From an uncultured Candidatus Poseidoniales archaeon (GTDB taxonomy: Archaea; Thermoplasmatota; Poseidoniia; Poseidoniales; Thalassarchaeaceae): DNA of 40,326 nt. This document shows positions 1 to 8,594 of this stretch, in pieces. Position 1 is the first letter of the stretch. The number at the start of each line of letters is the position of its first letter. The position numbers and the translations under genes are program-made. The stretch lies in the NCBI GenBank assembly GCA_902625325.1, contig CACOAW010000011.1:1-40326 (forward strand). The letters are read 5' to 3'. The notes beneath the pieces were generated by a model. The model was not told where the DNA came from. It saw only the letters and a program-made list of their open reading frames with translations, and did no database searches.

Positions 1-1
1 G

Positions 2-655
2 AGTCCCAATGATGGAGAGGACAGGCCTGGTACCTCAACTAAGAGGAACTGGGTAGACTCCATGTGGGACGATACAGAAATCAGACAGTTCGATATGGAA
101 GAGGCAGTTTCTTGCCTCAAATCGAGGTATCCGGATTCGCAGGCGACCCTGGCGCTAGAATCCGGAGGATACATGTGGAGAGCCTCCTGGTCCAGGCCTA
201 CTTCAGAACCCCAATGGAACATGTCTTGGGTTGACGAGGATGATGACTCTGGTTGGCTGGTACTTCAGAGATCATCTGAAGGCTGCGAGATGCTTTCAAC
301 TGGATCAAATGATAGGGGTGAAGTTACTTGGAATAGAGACTCCATACCCAGTACTCAGACTCTCTCTTTACTGGAATCGAGGATTCTAGACTCTGAGAGA
401 TATCCCGACCTGTCTCCATATGTACAGTCCGGAGAATCCTGGAATCTTCAAGCACAGGTTGGTTACAGACTATCTGTAACAGAGGATAATGAGATTCTGA
501 GCCTCCTACCTGGCGACTTGGGAGATGGAAAAGTGACCCTGACGGCAGTTAGGGAATGGGAAGAAGAAGGACGAGAAAAGTCAGTTGATTTGGCCATGGA
601 CTCTGAGACCGGAGAGATGGTCATATGGTGGCTCATCGACAGTCCTAGCGAGTGA
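2..655 (+). CDS. Hypothetical protein, 5' end outside the window
   Basis: I do not recognise this protein. The reading frame is open all the way to the left edge (from base 2), so the first ATG in the window at 62 may be internal and the gene may start upstream. The visible part is about 217 residues, acidic, and unusually rich in Trp, Ser, Glu and Asp. It has no evident signal peptide, membrane segment or cysteine motif. Several short WxxxW-like strands suggest a beta-rich soluble domain, but that is only an impression. It ends about 70 bases before the ParA gene on the same strand, so the two could be co-transcribed, although an AT-rich box before parA suggests a separate promoter. Confidence 0.6.
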   Translation, partial: SPNDGEDRPGTSTKRNWVDSMWDDTEIRQFDMEEAVSCLKSRYPDSQATLALESGGYMWRASWSRPTSEPQWNMSWVDEDDDSGWLVLQRSSEGCEMLSTGSNDRGEVTWNRDSIPSTQTLSLLESRILDSERYPDLSPYVQSGESWNLQAQVGYRLSVTEDNEILSLLPGDLGDGKVTLTAVREWEEEGREKSVDLAMDSETGEMVIWWLIDSPSE

Positions 656-689
656 CAAAAAACACCATTACGGGCCTACTAGCGAGCGT

Positions 690-699
690 CATATTCAAC
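690..699 (+). promoter_or_regulatory. Candidate TATA box for parA
   Basis: The AT-rich element TCATATTCAA lies roughly 25 bases before the ATG at 725. With the usual archaeal TATA-to-start distance this would give a leaderless or nearly leaderless transcript. No convincing Shine-Dalgarno sequence is present between it and the start. Confidence 0.35.
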
Positions 700-724
700 A
701 CATCATTGACTGCCGTTGCCCCAG

Positions 725-1675
725 ATGGGTTCGAAGGATAGTGACCAAGGTCTTCCTGAGGTCGGGGTGGCTCCTCTGATCATAGATGTCGAATTCTTGG
801 AGGAAGAGGACGAAACGCTTGCTCAACCCCTTGATTCAATTGAGGAGGTCAGTTTTTCGAGGCCAAGAAGCGCGATGGAACTCCCTCCATCCCTAGCTAC
901 CCCACAAGGGAGGGCCAGAGTAGTGACCGTGATCAATCAGAAAGGAGGGGTGGGTAAAACCACCACAGTAATCAATATCGCAGCTCAGATCGCTCTCAGG
1001 GGGTTCAGAGTCCTGGTCATTGATTCCGACTCACAGGGGAACTGCGCTACAGGTCTTGGTGTGGACAAGAGCAAGGTCAAGAACACCACGAGAGACCTGA
1101 TTCTCAGTCCCGAGACGGCAGTCGACTCCAGGCATGCAACTGCAGTTGAGAACCTACACATCATCGTCGGCGACAGGAGTCTTATTGGACTGGAGCAGGA
1201 GATGATGAGACAGCTTGGAAGAGAGAAGAGAATGAAGGAGGCTCTTCGACCACTACTGGCTCACTACGATCTTGTGCTAATCGACACGCCCCCTTCACTA
1301 GGCCTGGTGACAATCAACGCATTGGTGGCCTCGGATGGTGTTCTAGTACCCGTACAGACAGAATACTTCGCTCTGGAGGGACTAGCCTTGCTGTCCGGGA
1401 CCATCAGAGAAGTAAGGAGCCTCCTCAACGAGAGGTTAGGGGTGGATGGGGTGCTATTGACCATGCACTCCCAGACACTTCTGAACAAGCAGGTTGCAGG
1501 AGAGGTCTTGGAAAACTTCCCGAATCTAGTAGTCAAACCGGCAATCAGGAGGAACGTAAGGCTTGCCGAGGCACCAAGCCATGGAATCCCTATCCATCTA
1601 CACGATCCTTCCAGCCCCGGTGGTAAGGATTACCAGGACATAGCAACCGAACTTCAACACCGATGGAGTCTGTGA
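725..1675 (+). CDS. parA: ParA/Soj-family chromosome-partitioning ATPase
   Basis: ParA-type Walker ATPases form ATP-dependent dimers on DNA and drive partitioning or positioning of chromosomes and large complexes. The deviant Walker A motif KGGVGKTT lies near residues 73-80 and is fully canonical, including the signature lysine. Walker A' (VIDSDSQGN) and the DTPPSLG Walker B region follow. A ~65-residue acidic N-terminal extension precedes the ATPase core, as in some bacterial ParAs. I chose the ATG at 725; a TTG nine bases earlier is also possible. The next gene begins three bases after the stop and starts with a ParB-like peptide, so this protein's activator may be encoded there. No full ParB gene is visible in the window. 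Confidence 0.9.
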   Translation: MGSKDSDQGLPEVGVAPLIIDVEFLEEEDETLAQPLDSIEEVSFSRPRSAMELPPSLATPQGRARVVTVINQKGGVGKTTTVINIAAQIALRGFRVLVIDSDSQGNCATGLGVDKSKVKNTTRDLILSPETAVDSRHATAVENLHIIVGDRSLIGLEQEMMRQLGREKRMKEALRPLLAHYDLVLIDTPPSLGLVTINALVASDGVLVPVQTEYFALEGLALLSGTIREVRSLLNERLGVDGVLLTMHSQTLLNKQVAGEVLENFPNLVVKPAIRRNVRLAEAPSHGIPIHLHDPSSPGGKDYQDIATELQHRWSL

Positions 1676-1678
1676 TTA

Positions 1679-2644
1679 ATGGCTAAAGGTGGTCTGGGCA
1701 GAGGACTGGATGAGATATATTCCAAAACAGAAGGACCCGACTTATCTTCTTTCGTAACTGAAGAAAAGATGCCAGATTCTCCTAGGGCCGCAGTCATCTG
1801 GATGATATTCGGAAGCTTCTGCTTTGGAAGCATGAATGCGCTGGTCAAATGGACTAGCGACCACACTGATGTTTGGATGATTATCATGGTCAGGTCAGCA
1901 GTTATCGCACTCGCTGTTGCAGCATTCGCTGCCTCTAGTGGGATTAGTCTGAAGGTAAACGATCACAGAACTATGTTGCTTAGGTGCATAGTAGGGCTTA
2001 CTGCCATGATTCTGTACTTCACCGCACTTGGAAGGATTCCAATCGGTCAAGCCGTGACTCTCCAATACACTGGTCCCCTATTCGTCGCCCTCCTTTCTGG
2101 GAGGATACTGGCCGAGAGGGTTTCCGCATCGGTGGCAGGTCTGGTATTGACTGCATTCGCTGGAATCGTTCTAATTGTCTCCCCAGAGGTAGGCACTGTA
2201 GACCCAAACGCACTGCTTGCTCTCGGCTCCGGATTCTTCGCAGCATTAGCGTACATGTACGTCAGGGAACTCAGGAAGACAGATTCTCCGGCTACCGTCA
2301 TATTCTGGTTCGCAGCTTTTTCGGTGTTTGCTAGCGTCGTTCAATCTGCACCTCACATCCCCGAGCTTGATTCAAACACGATTGCAGCCCTCATCGGCAT
2401 AGGAATTGGTGCTGGAGGTGGGCAAGTGGGAATCACCATGGCATATCACAAGGCCAATGCCGCTTGGGTGAGTGCTTTTTCATATCTGACGGTACTAGTC
2501 GCAACTTTCTACGGCTTCACCCTTTTCGGAGAATCGCTCTCTCTGGCAGATTGGATGGGGGGCGTTTTAGTTGTAGGATCTGGAATCGCACTTGTTTTCG
2601 TCTTCCCTCCGCATGAGAATAGTGAGTTGAGTAATACTTCCTAG
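1679..2644 (+). CDS. EamA/DMT-family transporter with a ParB-like N-terminal peptide
   Basis: Residues from about 31 on form a typical drug/metabolite transporter of the EamA type, with around ten hydrophobic helices arranged as two repeats and short loops. The substrate cannot be told. The first 30 residues are not transporter-like: they read MAKGGLGRGLDEIYSK, closely matching the N-terminus of bacterial ParB/Spo0J (GLGRGL plus acidic/hydrophobic tail), the segment known to contact and stimulate ParA. The ATG at 1679 is only three bases after the parA stop, and an internal ATG at 1769 would yield the transporter alone. Either the two are a real fusion, or a ParB remnant has fused to a transporter gene, or 1769 is the true start and the upstream part is a decayed ParB. 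Confidence 0.85.
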   Translation: MAKGGLGRGLDEIYSKTEGPDLSSFVTEEKMPDSPRAAVIWMIFGSFCFGSMNALVKWTSDHTDVWMIIMVRSAVIALAVAAFAASSGISLKVNDHRTMLLRCIVGLTAMILYFTALGRIPIGQAVTLQYTGPLFVALLSGRILAERVSASVAGLVLTAFAGIVLIVSPEVGTVDPNALLALGSGFFAALAYMYVRELRKTDSPATVIFWFAAFSVFASVVQSAPHIPELDSNTIAALIGIGIGAGGGQVGITMAYHKANAAWVSAFSYLTVLVATFYGFTLFGESLSLADWMGGVLVVGSGIALVFVFPPHENSELSNTS

Positions 2645-2652
2645 CGACGGCG

Positions 2653-3966
2653 TTACCTTGTTCCCCATCCACTGTTTCTAATCGTTAGCATAGCCCAAGG
2701 TAGCAAAATAAGAGTGAAGAAAATCCATACTGGAAGCATTGGCATCAATGAAAAAAAACCGACTTTACCCGCAGGAGGCAATTGAAACGCCCAATAAAAT
2801 GTCTGATGCATGAAAATGATAAGCGCTAACCCAGCAATGTATATCATAGGGTTGAACTCTCCAAAAACAGGTCCGATAATTAGGAAATACGAGACGACAA
2901 AAGGAGAAAGTATGGTTAAACCAAGGACTAGATGAAACATCAAAGACGCCGGCAAAGGTCTTCTCCACATGTGTTTGAGGCCTGATATGGATTCCATCAA
3001 AAAAGACCTTCTCCATCTTAGTTGTTGCTTGATGTATTGTCTCAGATCCTGCGGTACAATTGTTTTAGCCTTGGCTTCGGGGATGTAAATTGTGTCATAG
3101 CCATCCCTGAGAAGTAAATTGGTCAAACCCCTATCATCTCCGAACGTGCGATTCTTACCGAGAAAAATTTGCGTGTTCCATTCATCAATGAGGGGTCTTA
3201 TGCATTCGGTCCGGTATAGACTGAACGCTCCACTACAGCAAATCACACTCCTAAAGTAACCCTCTAGGGACTTGAAAGTCTTGAATGCGATGAAATACTG
3301 TTGAGACTGCATTCTAGTAAGCCATGTGTCCTCTGTATTCGCTACGTCTGTGTGCCCACAAACTCCTGCAACATTCCCTGACAAGAAACCCCTCAATCCT
3401 TGTTTCAGCGCCTGACTTTCTAGGCCTGAATCGCTGTCCACCAATACTGTAATCTCAGAGTGGTTGTCTCTCATTGCCTCGGTAATTGCGGCCCTTTTTC
3501 CCAGATTTTCCTCTAGGTGTATCACCTTGAAATCAAACTCTTGTGAAATTTTATCCAACCATTCACCTGTGTCATCATCACTCCCATCGTTGACCATGAT
3601 TACACTAATTTTCTCGCGAGGATAATCAATTTCATTGAGAGATTTCGCTGTTTTGTATATCATCGCAGATTCATTCTTTGCAGGCACTATTATACTCACA
3701 GTTGGCTCATAATCACCATAATCAAATAAGATTGGATCGTAAATTGCATAGAAGATGTATCGAAGTATTATCGTTACAGCAACTGCCCAAACATACGCTA
3801 TGAACACAGGATTGGCCTCGAATGAAACCATTGTTCTAACATAAACCATCAGCAAGGAGGTTCCGGCAAACAACATCCAGAAAGCCAATCTCTTACCGTC
3901 GAGAGTTTCAGGAATGGGTCGGCTGTAATTCACAGTCACGAGAAGTCCACCATGGCGAGCCGCCAT
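2653..3966 (-). CDS. Membrane processive family 2 glycosyltransferase (hyaluronan/chitin-synthase-like)
   Basis: This is a membrane-embedded GT2 enzyme that would polymerise or add sugars from nucleotide-sugar donors at the cytoplasmic face. Two N-terminal helices (about residues 28-75) precede the GT-A domain. It carries NDGSDDDT (about 126), the DSDSG metal site (about 177), GDDR (about 276) and QQLRW (about 314), the set typical of hyaluronan, chitin and cellulose synthases. Several C-terminal helices would form the export channel. I prefer the ATG at 3966; a TTG at 3981 is possible. It is divergent from the SDR gene at 4083 and heads the envelope-glycan block. The polymer made is not predictable. 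Confidence 0.85.
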   Translation of the reverse strand: MAARHGGLLVTVNYSRPIPETLDGKRLAFWMLFAGTSLLMVYVRTMVSFEANPVFIAYVWAVAVTIILRYIFYAIYDPILFDYGDYEPTVSIIVPAKNESAMIYKTAKSLNEIDYPREKISVIMVNDGSDDDTGEWLDKISQEFDFKVIHLEENLGKRAAITEAMRDNHSEITVLVDSDSGLESQALKQGLRGFLSGNVAGVCGHTDVANTEDTWLTRMQSQQYFIAFKTFKSLEGYFRSVICCSGAFSLYRTECIRPLIDEWNTQIFLGKNRTFGDDRGLTNLLLRDGYDTIYIPEAKAKTIVPQDLRQYIKQQLRWRRSFLMESISGLKHMWRRPLPASLMFHLVLGLTILSPFVVSYFLIIGPVFGEFNPMIYIAGLALIIFMHQTFYWAFQLPPAGKVGFFSLMPMLPVWIFFTLILLPWAMLTIRNSGWGTR

Positions 3967-4082
3967 GCTCAACAATCTCAATATTGTTACACACGATACT
4001 CTAATTGGTATTGATTAAAGAACAATAACCTCTGGTTACACCACGAAAGATAGTACCACTTTCCGGCCTATTCGTGATTTGA

Positions 4083-4979
4083 ATGAGGGTTAATTTTGAC
4101 TCTGTCCCAGCAAGAACTCTCGTAACCGGTGGTTCAGGATACATCGGCTCGATGATAATCAAAGCATCTACCTCAAATTTAAGAGCGCTAGTTCACAAAG
4201 GATCTGTCGAGGGCAACAAGATTGACAGAGTATACGGAGATTTTCTTACCGGTGGAAACCAGTTTGAAAAATGGATAGATGGAGTTGACTCGATTATTCA
4301 TACTGCTAGGCCATCCTCCAGAAATACCGCAGGAAGGTACTGGATAGCGAGGAGAACTAAGAAAGCAAACCTATCAATGGTTTCCGTCGTCAAAGAGTAT
4401 AATATTCCATCTACATTATTGATGCATGGATCCCTTTCATATGGACATAGAGGAGAGGATCTTGTGCAAACGGATTCAATACTGAATCCCGTTGGCTACG
4501 CCAAGGCGTATTCAATCGGAGAAAGGCCTTGGGTGGATTACCTACATTCTGGAGGTGGAGTGAAGATTGTCAGGGCACCTTGGGTGCTGGGACCCGGGTC
4601 TTGGTTCGAAATGTTATACTGCGAGGAAAAAATTCCCGTGTTTGGAGATGGTAGTCAGTGGATGTCACTGGTCTCTGTTGAATCTCTGGCCGATTTCACA
4701 TGGTCGGTTCTGACTGATGAACCCGGAGTGTATCATCCCCCCCTCCTGTACAGGTGCCGTCAATCCGATTTCGCCAAGATAGTCAGTGAAATTAGAGGGG
4801 TTGGCACATCGGTTGTAAGCCGTTCTGGTTTAACAAGAAAATATGGGAAGATGGCCACTGACTCGATATGCTCTAGCATGAGGTTGGATGATGGTAATGG
4901 AATGTCCAGCGAATCGGACTCTTCGCTGGAGAAACTCGTGAACTACTTGGCATCCATGTTGGGGTTCTCGAACACATAG
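4083..4979 (+). CDS. NAD-dependent epimerase/dehydratase-like SDR with altered catalytic site
   Basis: The N-terminus has the extended-SDR Rossmann motif TGGSGYIG (about residues 15-22), followed by an acidic turn and the usual D-x-I-H-x-A strand, so it should bind NAD(P) and act on a nucleotide sugar or similar substrate. In the active-site helix the expected YxxxK is Y139-A-K-A-Y143: the lysine position is tyrosine, although the downstream Glu of the family is kept. Activity is therefore uncertain. The ATG at 4083 has almost no leader. The gene overlaps the 3' end of the convergent methyltransferase by 37 bases. Surrounding glycosyltransferases suggest a role in surface-sugar synthesis. Confidence 0.75.
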   Translation: MRVNFDSVPARTLVTGGSGYIGSMIIKASTSNLRALVHKGSVEGNKIDRVYGDFLTGGNQFEKWIDGVDSIIHTARPSSRNTAGRYWIARRTKKANLSMVSVVKEYNIPSTLLMHGSLSYGHRGEDLVQTDSILNPVGYAKAYSIGERPWVDYLHSGGGVKIVRAPWVLGPGSWFEMLYCEEKIPVFGDGSQWMSLVSVESLADFTWSVLTDEPGVYHPPLLYRCRQSDFAKIVSEIRGVGTSVVSRSGLTRKYGKMATDSICSSMRLDDGNGMSSESDSSLEKLVNYLASMLGFSNT

Positions 4980-5758
4980 AGGCTGTATTCTCCAAAGTTC
5001 CAGAATGGAGTCCACTGCAAAAAATAGTCAATCCGACGCAAGAGTCGACTTCTGATAGACCCTTTCGGAGCCCAGTGCTTCCTGTACCAGGCTGGATGTA
5101 AGATGCAGTACCCTCTTTTCTCTGCGAGATCTAGATACGGCTGGAAGCTTCTCCTGATCTCGCGGGCGGAATAACAGCGTGAAGGCAGGCTTCTTGTCGG
5201 GCTGTAACCTGTCCAAATGTCACCCAGACGTGCTAATGATTTTCGAGGCCTCAGAAGCAGAGCATTCCATAGAATATCGAAAAGGTACCACCGGTTTACG
5301 AAGGTCAGAATAGCTACGCCGCCTGGTTCTAGAACCTGCGAGATACCCGCTGCCACCTTTTTCAAATCCTTGGAGGTGTTGAGAGCGCCGAAGTAGACAA
5401 AAACAGTATCTACGCCTCTTTCCCCGATTACACTCACAATGTCCTCAGCAGATCCGATGTGGGGGATTAACTTCGAATCATTCCTCTTCAGCGCTTTACC
5501 TTTGACAATTTCATGGAACTCGGGTGAAATATCGACACCATGAACTATCTCAGTTTCCTCTCTATCCGCGAACCAAGTCATATCCAGGCCAGGACCATAT
5601 CCTATTTCGAGCAACTTTCTAGGTTTGAAAGAAAGCGTAATTTCCCTGAAATCATCCCTTAACCACATTAGCACATGATTCTCTTCCGCTCTTTGTTCGA
5701 AGGTGCTCGCTTCCTCATTGTAATAATCAGCAACAACCTCATCGTAGTCCTCTCTCAT
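4943..5758 (-). CDS. Class I SAM-dependent methyltransferase
   Basis: The protein has the SAM-binding motif I (LLEIGYGPG, about residues 49-57), an acidic motif II (HGVDIS) and motif IV around VDTVFVYFGALN, the layout of Methyltransf_11/25 enzymes. The C-terminal ~110 residues are basic and aromatic and may hold the acceptor. It overlaps the upstream nucleotidyltransferase gene by 20 bases, so the two are translationally linked. It lies in the glycan block, so methylation of a sugar or a lipid-linked intermediate is plausible but not shown. Confidence 0.8.
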   Translation of the reverse strand: MREDYDEVVADYYNEEASTFEQRAEENHVLMWLRDDFREITLSFKPRKLLEIGYGPGLDMTWFADREETEIVHGVDISPEFHEIVKGKALKRNDSKLIPHIGSAEDIVSVIGERGVDTVFVYFGALNTSKDLKKVAAGISQVLEPGGVAILTFVNRWYLFDILWNALLLRPRKSLARLGDIWTGYSPTRSLPSRCYSAREIRRSFQPYLDLAEKRGYCILHPAWYRKHWAPKGSIRSRLLRRIDYFLQWTPFWNFGEYSLYVFENPNMDAK

Positions 5759-6596
5759 GCGTTGACACCTCCATAGCTATCTCTACTATTCTCGCTTCAA
5801 TCCTAGACCTATGTTCGTTTTCATGGCCAATGCAACGTAGTTTGTCGTAGACAGACTCGAGAGAAGAAGACTCCTTTTTGCATTCGGATATTCTGCGTCT
5901 GGCCTCCCATTTCTCGGCAAGAATTCCGACCATCGGCAAGCGCATAGCACCCCACCATGACGGAAACTTGCCAATAGCCTCAGTGAGTTCGATTGAAGGA
6001 GAGAGGTTAGCATTTGGTAGATGCCCTAGAAACCATGGATTTTGAGAAATCATCTCTTCAAAAATTTCCCTCCCTTTCACCGGCCTCATCATCGCGAGTT
6101 CCCTGGCTGCATAGACAGAAGGTCGCAGCTTCAGATTTCTCCGGTCCAGCACCATATTTGGGCAAATCCTCGTTTTCACCCTCGCATTGTGCTCGAGATA
6201 CACCGCAAGCGCCCTCACTCTCCATACGTAATCAGCCTTCGTCACAATAAGGAGGTCCAAGTCAGCTCCTTCGACGCTTGAACCAGATGCTAGGGACCCA
6301 GTTATCGCGACTCCCAAGATAGAGCTCGTTTCACACAACTTTGAAACAACAGGCAAACCTTCTTTGAGATGGCGATCAGCATTAGTTGTTCTTTTTTTGT
6401 AGTCTACACTGGGGTATTCTTTTCCTGTGAGGTACCATCTTCCCGCCCTTTGCTCGAACTCGTCGATACCACCTAGCACCGCAGATACTTCTTCGATTGT
6501 GCTCTTCTTGGTGAGATACCTCAAAACCTCACTGGATTTCAATCCTTGATCGAAGACTGCTGCCCACGACAGTACATCGATAATTTCAGTCTTCAT
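5739..6596 (-). CDS. Polymerase-beta-superfamily nucleotidyltransferase with N-terminal helical domain
   Basis: Residues around 95-115 read GSLASGSSVEGADLDLLIV, the GSxAxG...DxDL signature of the pol-beta nucleotidyltransferase superfamily, with both catalytic aspartates present. The first ~75 residues look like a small winged-helix-type domain. Such proteins transfer NMP groups to proteins, antibiotics or other small acceptors; which one cannot be told. The start ATG overlaps the end of the upstream membrane protein gene by 11 bases and its own 3' end overlaps the methyltransferase, forming a tight operon. A toxin/antitoxin MNT-type role is less likely because no HEPN partner is seen. Confidence 0.75.
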   Translation of the reverse strand: MKTEIIDVLSWAAVFDQGLKSSEVLRYLTKKSTIEEVSAVLGGIDEFEQRAGRWYLTGKEYPSVDYKKRTTNADRHLKEGLPVVSKLCETSSILGVAITGSLASGSSVEGADLDLLIVTKADYVWRVRALAVYLEHNARVKTRICPNMVLDRRNLKLRPSVYAARELAMMRPVKGREIFEEMISQNPWFLGHLPNANLSPSIELTEAIGKFPSWWGAMRLPMVGILAEKWEARRRISECKKESSSLESVYDKLRCIGHENEHRSRIEARIVEIAMEVSTHERGLR

Positions 6597-8502
6597 CGAA
6601 AAGCCCCACCTTTACCAGATATCTTGTACCTTCGGGGACGAGAAACTCCTGCATGCAACTCTTTCCGTAGCAGATCAGTGAGGCATTCCCCCCCTTCCCG
6701 AAGATCATATCCATGGCCTCTTTTCCGTTGCTCAATTGGTCCTTTAGATCAATAATCTCTATGATACTCCAATCATCAGGTGCCGAGACATTCACGCCCC
6801 CGGAAGCAAGGAAGACGTCCCCCTCGTGTCCACTGCTCCAGTCAACATGTAGCATCGATGCAGCTCGGTGATAATTGCCCCTGGTGTTATTTGTCGACCA
6901 GAGAGAAGCATAAACAACTTCTCTAGATGAACTGGCGAGTGGGTCAATTGGCGCTCCAAGAATGTACAAAGGCTCAGACTCCCACTCAAACCTAGATGCC
7001 ACCCCTCCTATGATTACATGGGTTGCATCGACGACTTCTATCGAATCTTGAATAGGATCATCAGAAGGACCGAAACGATATGTCGGGACCCCATATCTAA
7101 CGCCCAGAGTTATGTCAAAACCGGCTAGAACAATGGCATCAGATGGCAGATGATTTCCTATCTCGACAAATTCATCCAAATAGCGCTCTCTGTATTGAAT
7201 TACACTAAGATCATTCTCCCTGTTTTCGAGGGAATCCACTACAACTGATGTGACATGATGGGACAGCAATAGAATTACCAGGAAAGAACCAGCGATTTCA
7301 GTATTGATTGTCGCTTTGTCGGCTAAGGACTCAAGATTCTGAAAAGCCCAATTGCAAGTTAGGCAAATTAAAACAGAAAGCCAAGGCAAATGATATCTCG
7401 GATATCCGAAATCAAGTACAACCGTAAAAATGACCATACTAGGAAGCGCTATTGATGCCATTACCGGAAATCTTCGGAGCGTATCCTGCCTAATCCAGAG
7501 CCAGCTTGCAGTGAGGAAGCACACCATCAGTGTGAAGCCGACTTCGGCCGATATGTCGTTAATCGCCATCGCTAGGCTGTAGGTTCCGACTTCATCAGTC
7601 ATGCTATTCACAACCCCCAATGCCTGGGGCTCAAAACTGGCGAAAGGACTCCCGTGGTCAATCATATCAGAAACCAAAAAAGGCAATTGAAACAAAATCC
7701 ATGAACCCAAGAAAACAGGAATCGCATTCCTGTGCCGATGCATTGCCCAGATGCAAATTGGGAGCGAAATTCCTAGGTATAGGTATGGATATTTTACTGC
7801 GCCCACTAAAGATGCAACTATGCCCAGTCCGATATAGTCAGCTCTGTTAAGAACATCATCGTTCAACACATCCAGTGCGATTCTGAAGACCATCACCAAT
7901 CCTCCTGTGGCCAAAGCCTCTAGGTACGCGGTTCGCCCGAATAATAGCATGGTTGGAAGTGCCAGAACCACCGCGGTCGCAGTTACGCCCCCAAGGGCCC
8001 CATTGCCTCTTTCCGCCAGGGCTTGAATTTGCCAGCCGCACGCGACAAGACATGCAATCGGCACAAAATCAACCTCGTACCTACTTCCTGTCAACCCAAT
8101 CTCAATCGCGAGCAATCCAGACATTATTTTGGGTCGGAACGAGAAATCCATATCCTGGTGGAATGGCTCCCAACTCCATCTACCTAGGTATCTGTTTGCA
8201 GTTTGCAGGTGGTCGGCCTGATCCCACTGCATTGGACTCGACCAAAGCGGATCAATCCAACCCAAAATCACCGCAAAAGCCGGCACGAATAACCATCTCA
8301 AGTCTCTCTTCGAAAAAAACGAATCCTTGAGAATGATTGTGACCAGTATGAGAATTAGCCCCATCGAGGCAATAATGGGGGGCCAGACATCCCATCCTAG
8401 CTCTCCAAAAGATGCCACCAACCAACCGGAGAGTAGAACTACTGCTAACCAGCTCTTCGCTAGCCTTTCACCCGCTGTGCCACTAATGCCTAAGGTTCGC
8501 AT
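6586..8502 (-). CDS. Multi-spanning GT-C-like membrane protein (PMT/ArnT-like)
   Basis: The protein has about ten or more hydrophobic helices over the first ~450 residues and a ~180-residue mostly soluble C-terminal domain. Between the early helices lies an acidic loop with PMQWDQADH, placed like the catalytic Asp loop of dolichyl-phosphate-dependent GT-C transferases such as PMT and ArnT. That suggests transfer of a lipid-linked sugar to an external acceptor. The family match is by architecture and this loop only. I use the ATG at 8502; ATG 8538 and TTG 8562 are in frame upstream. It leads the nucleotidyltransferase and methyltransferase in one overlapping run. Confidence 0.65.
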   Translation of the reverse strand: MRTLGISGTAGERLAKSWLAVVLLSGWLVASFGELGWDVWPPIIASMGLILILVTIILKDSFFSKRDLRWLFVPAFAVILGWIDPLWSSPMQWDQADHLQTANRYLGRWSWEPFHQDMDFSFRPKIMSGLLAIEIGLTGSRYEVDFVPIACLVACGWQIQALAERGNGALGGVTATAVVLALPTMLLFGRTAYLEALATGGLVMVFRIALDVLNDDVLNRADYIGLGIVASLVGAVKYPYLYLGISLPICIWAMHRHRNAIPVFLGSWILFQLPFLVSDMIDHGSPFASFEPQALGVVNSMTDEVGTYSLAMAINDISAEVGFTLMVCFLTASWLWIRQDTLRRFPVMASIALPSMVIFTVVLDFGYPRYHLPWLSVLICLTCNWAFQNLESLADKATINTEIAGSFLVILLLSHHVTSVVVDSLENRENDLSVIQYRERYLDEFVEIGNHLPSDAIVLAGFDITLGVRYGVPTYRFGPSDDPIQDSIEVVDATHVIIGGVASRFEWESEPLYILGAPIDPLASSSREVVYASLWSTNNTRGNYHRAASMLHVDWSSGHEGDVFLASGGVNVSAPDDWSIIEIIDLKDQLSNGKEAMDMIFGKGGNASLICYGKSCMQEFLVPEGTRYLVKVGLFDED

Positions 8503-8594
8503 TACCGTGACTAGTTGACACCAAACGCGCCTCTGCATGTATTCACGTGGGCACTGTGGCAATTATCACTGTAATCGAGAGTCTAGACTGTGTG

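Noticed and set aside
5739-6596. MNT/HEPN toxin-antitoxin pair
   Set aside because: The nucleotidyltransferase is larger than MNT antitoxins and its overlapping neighbours are a methyltransferase and a membrane protein, not a HEPN protein.
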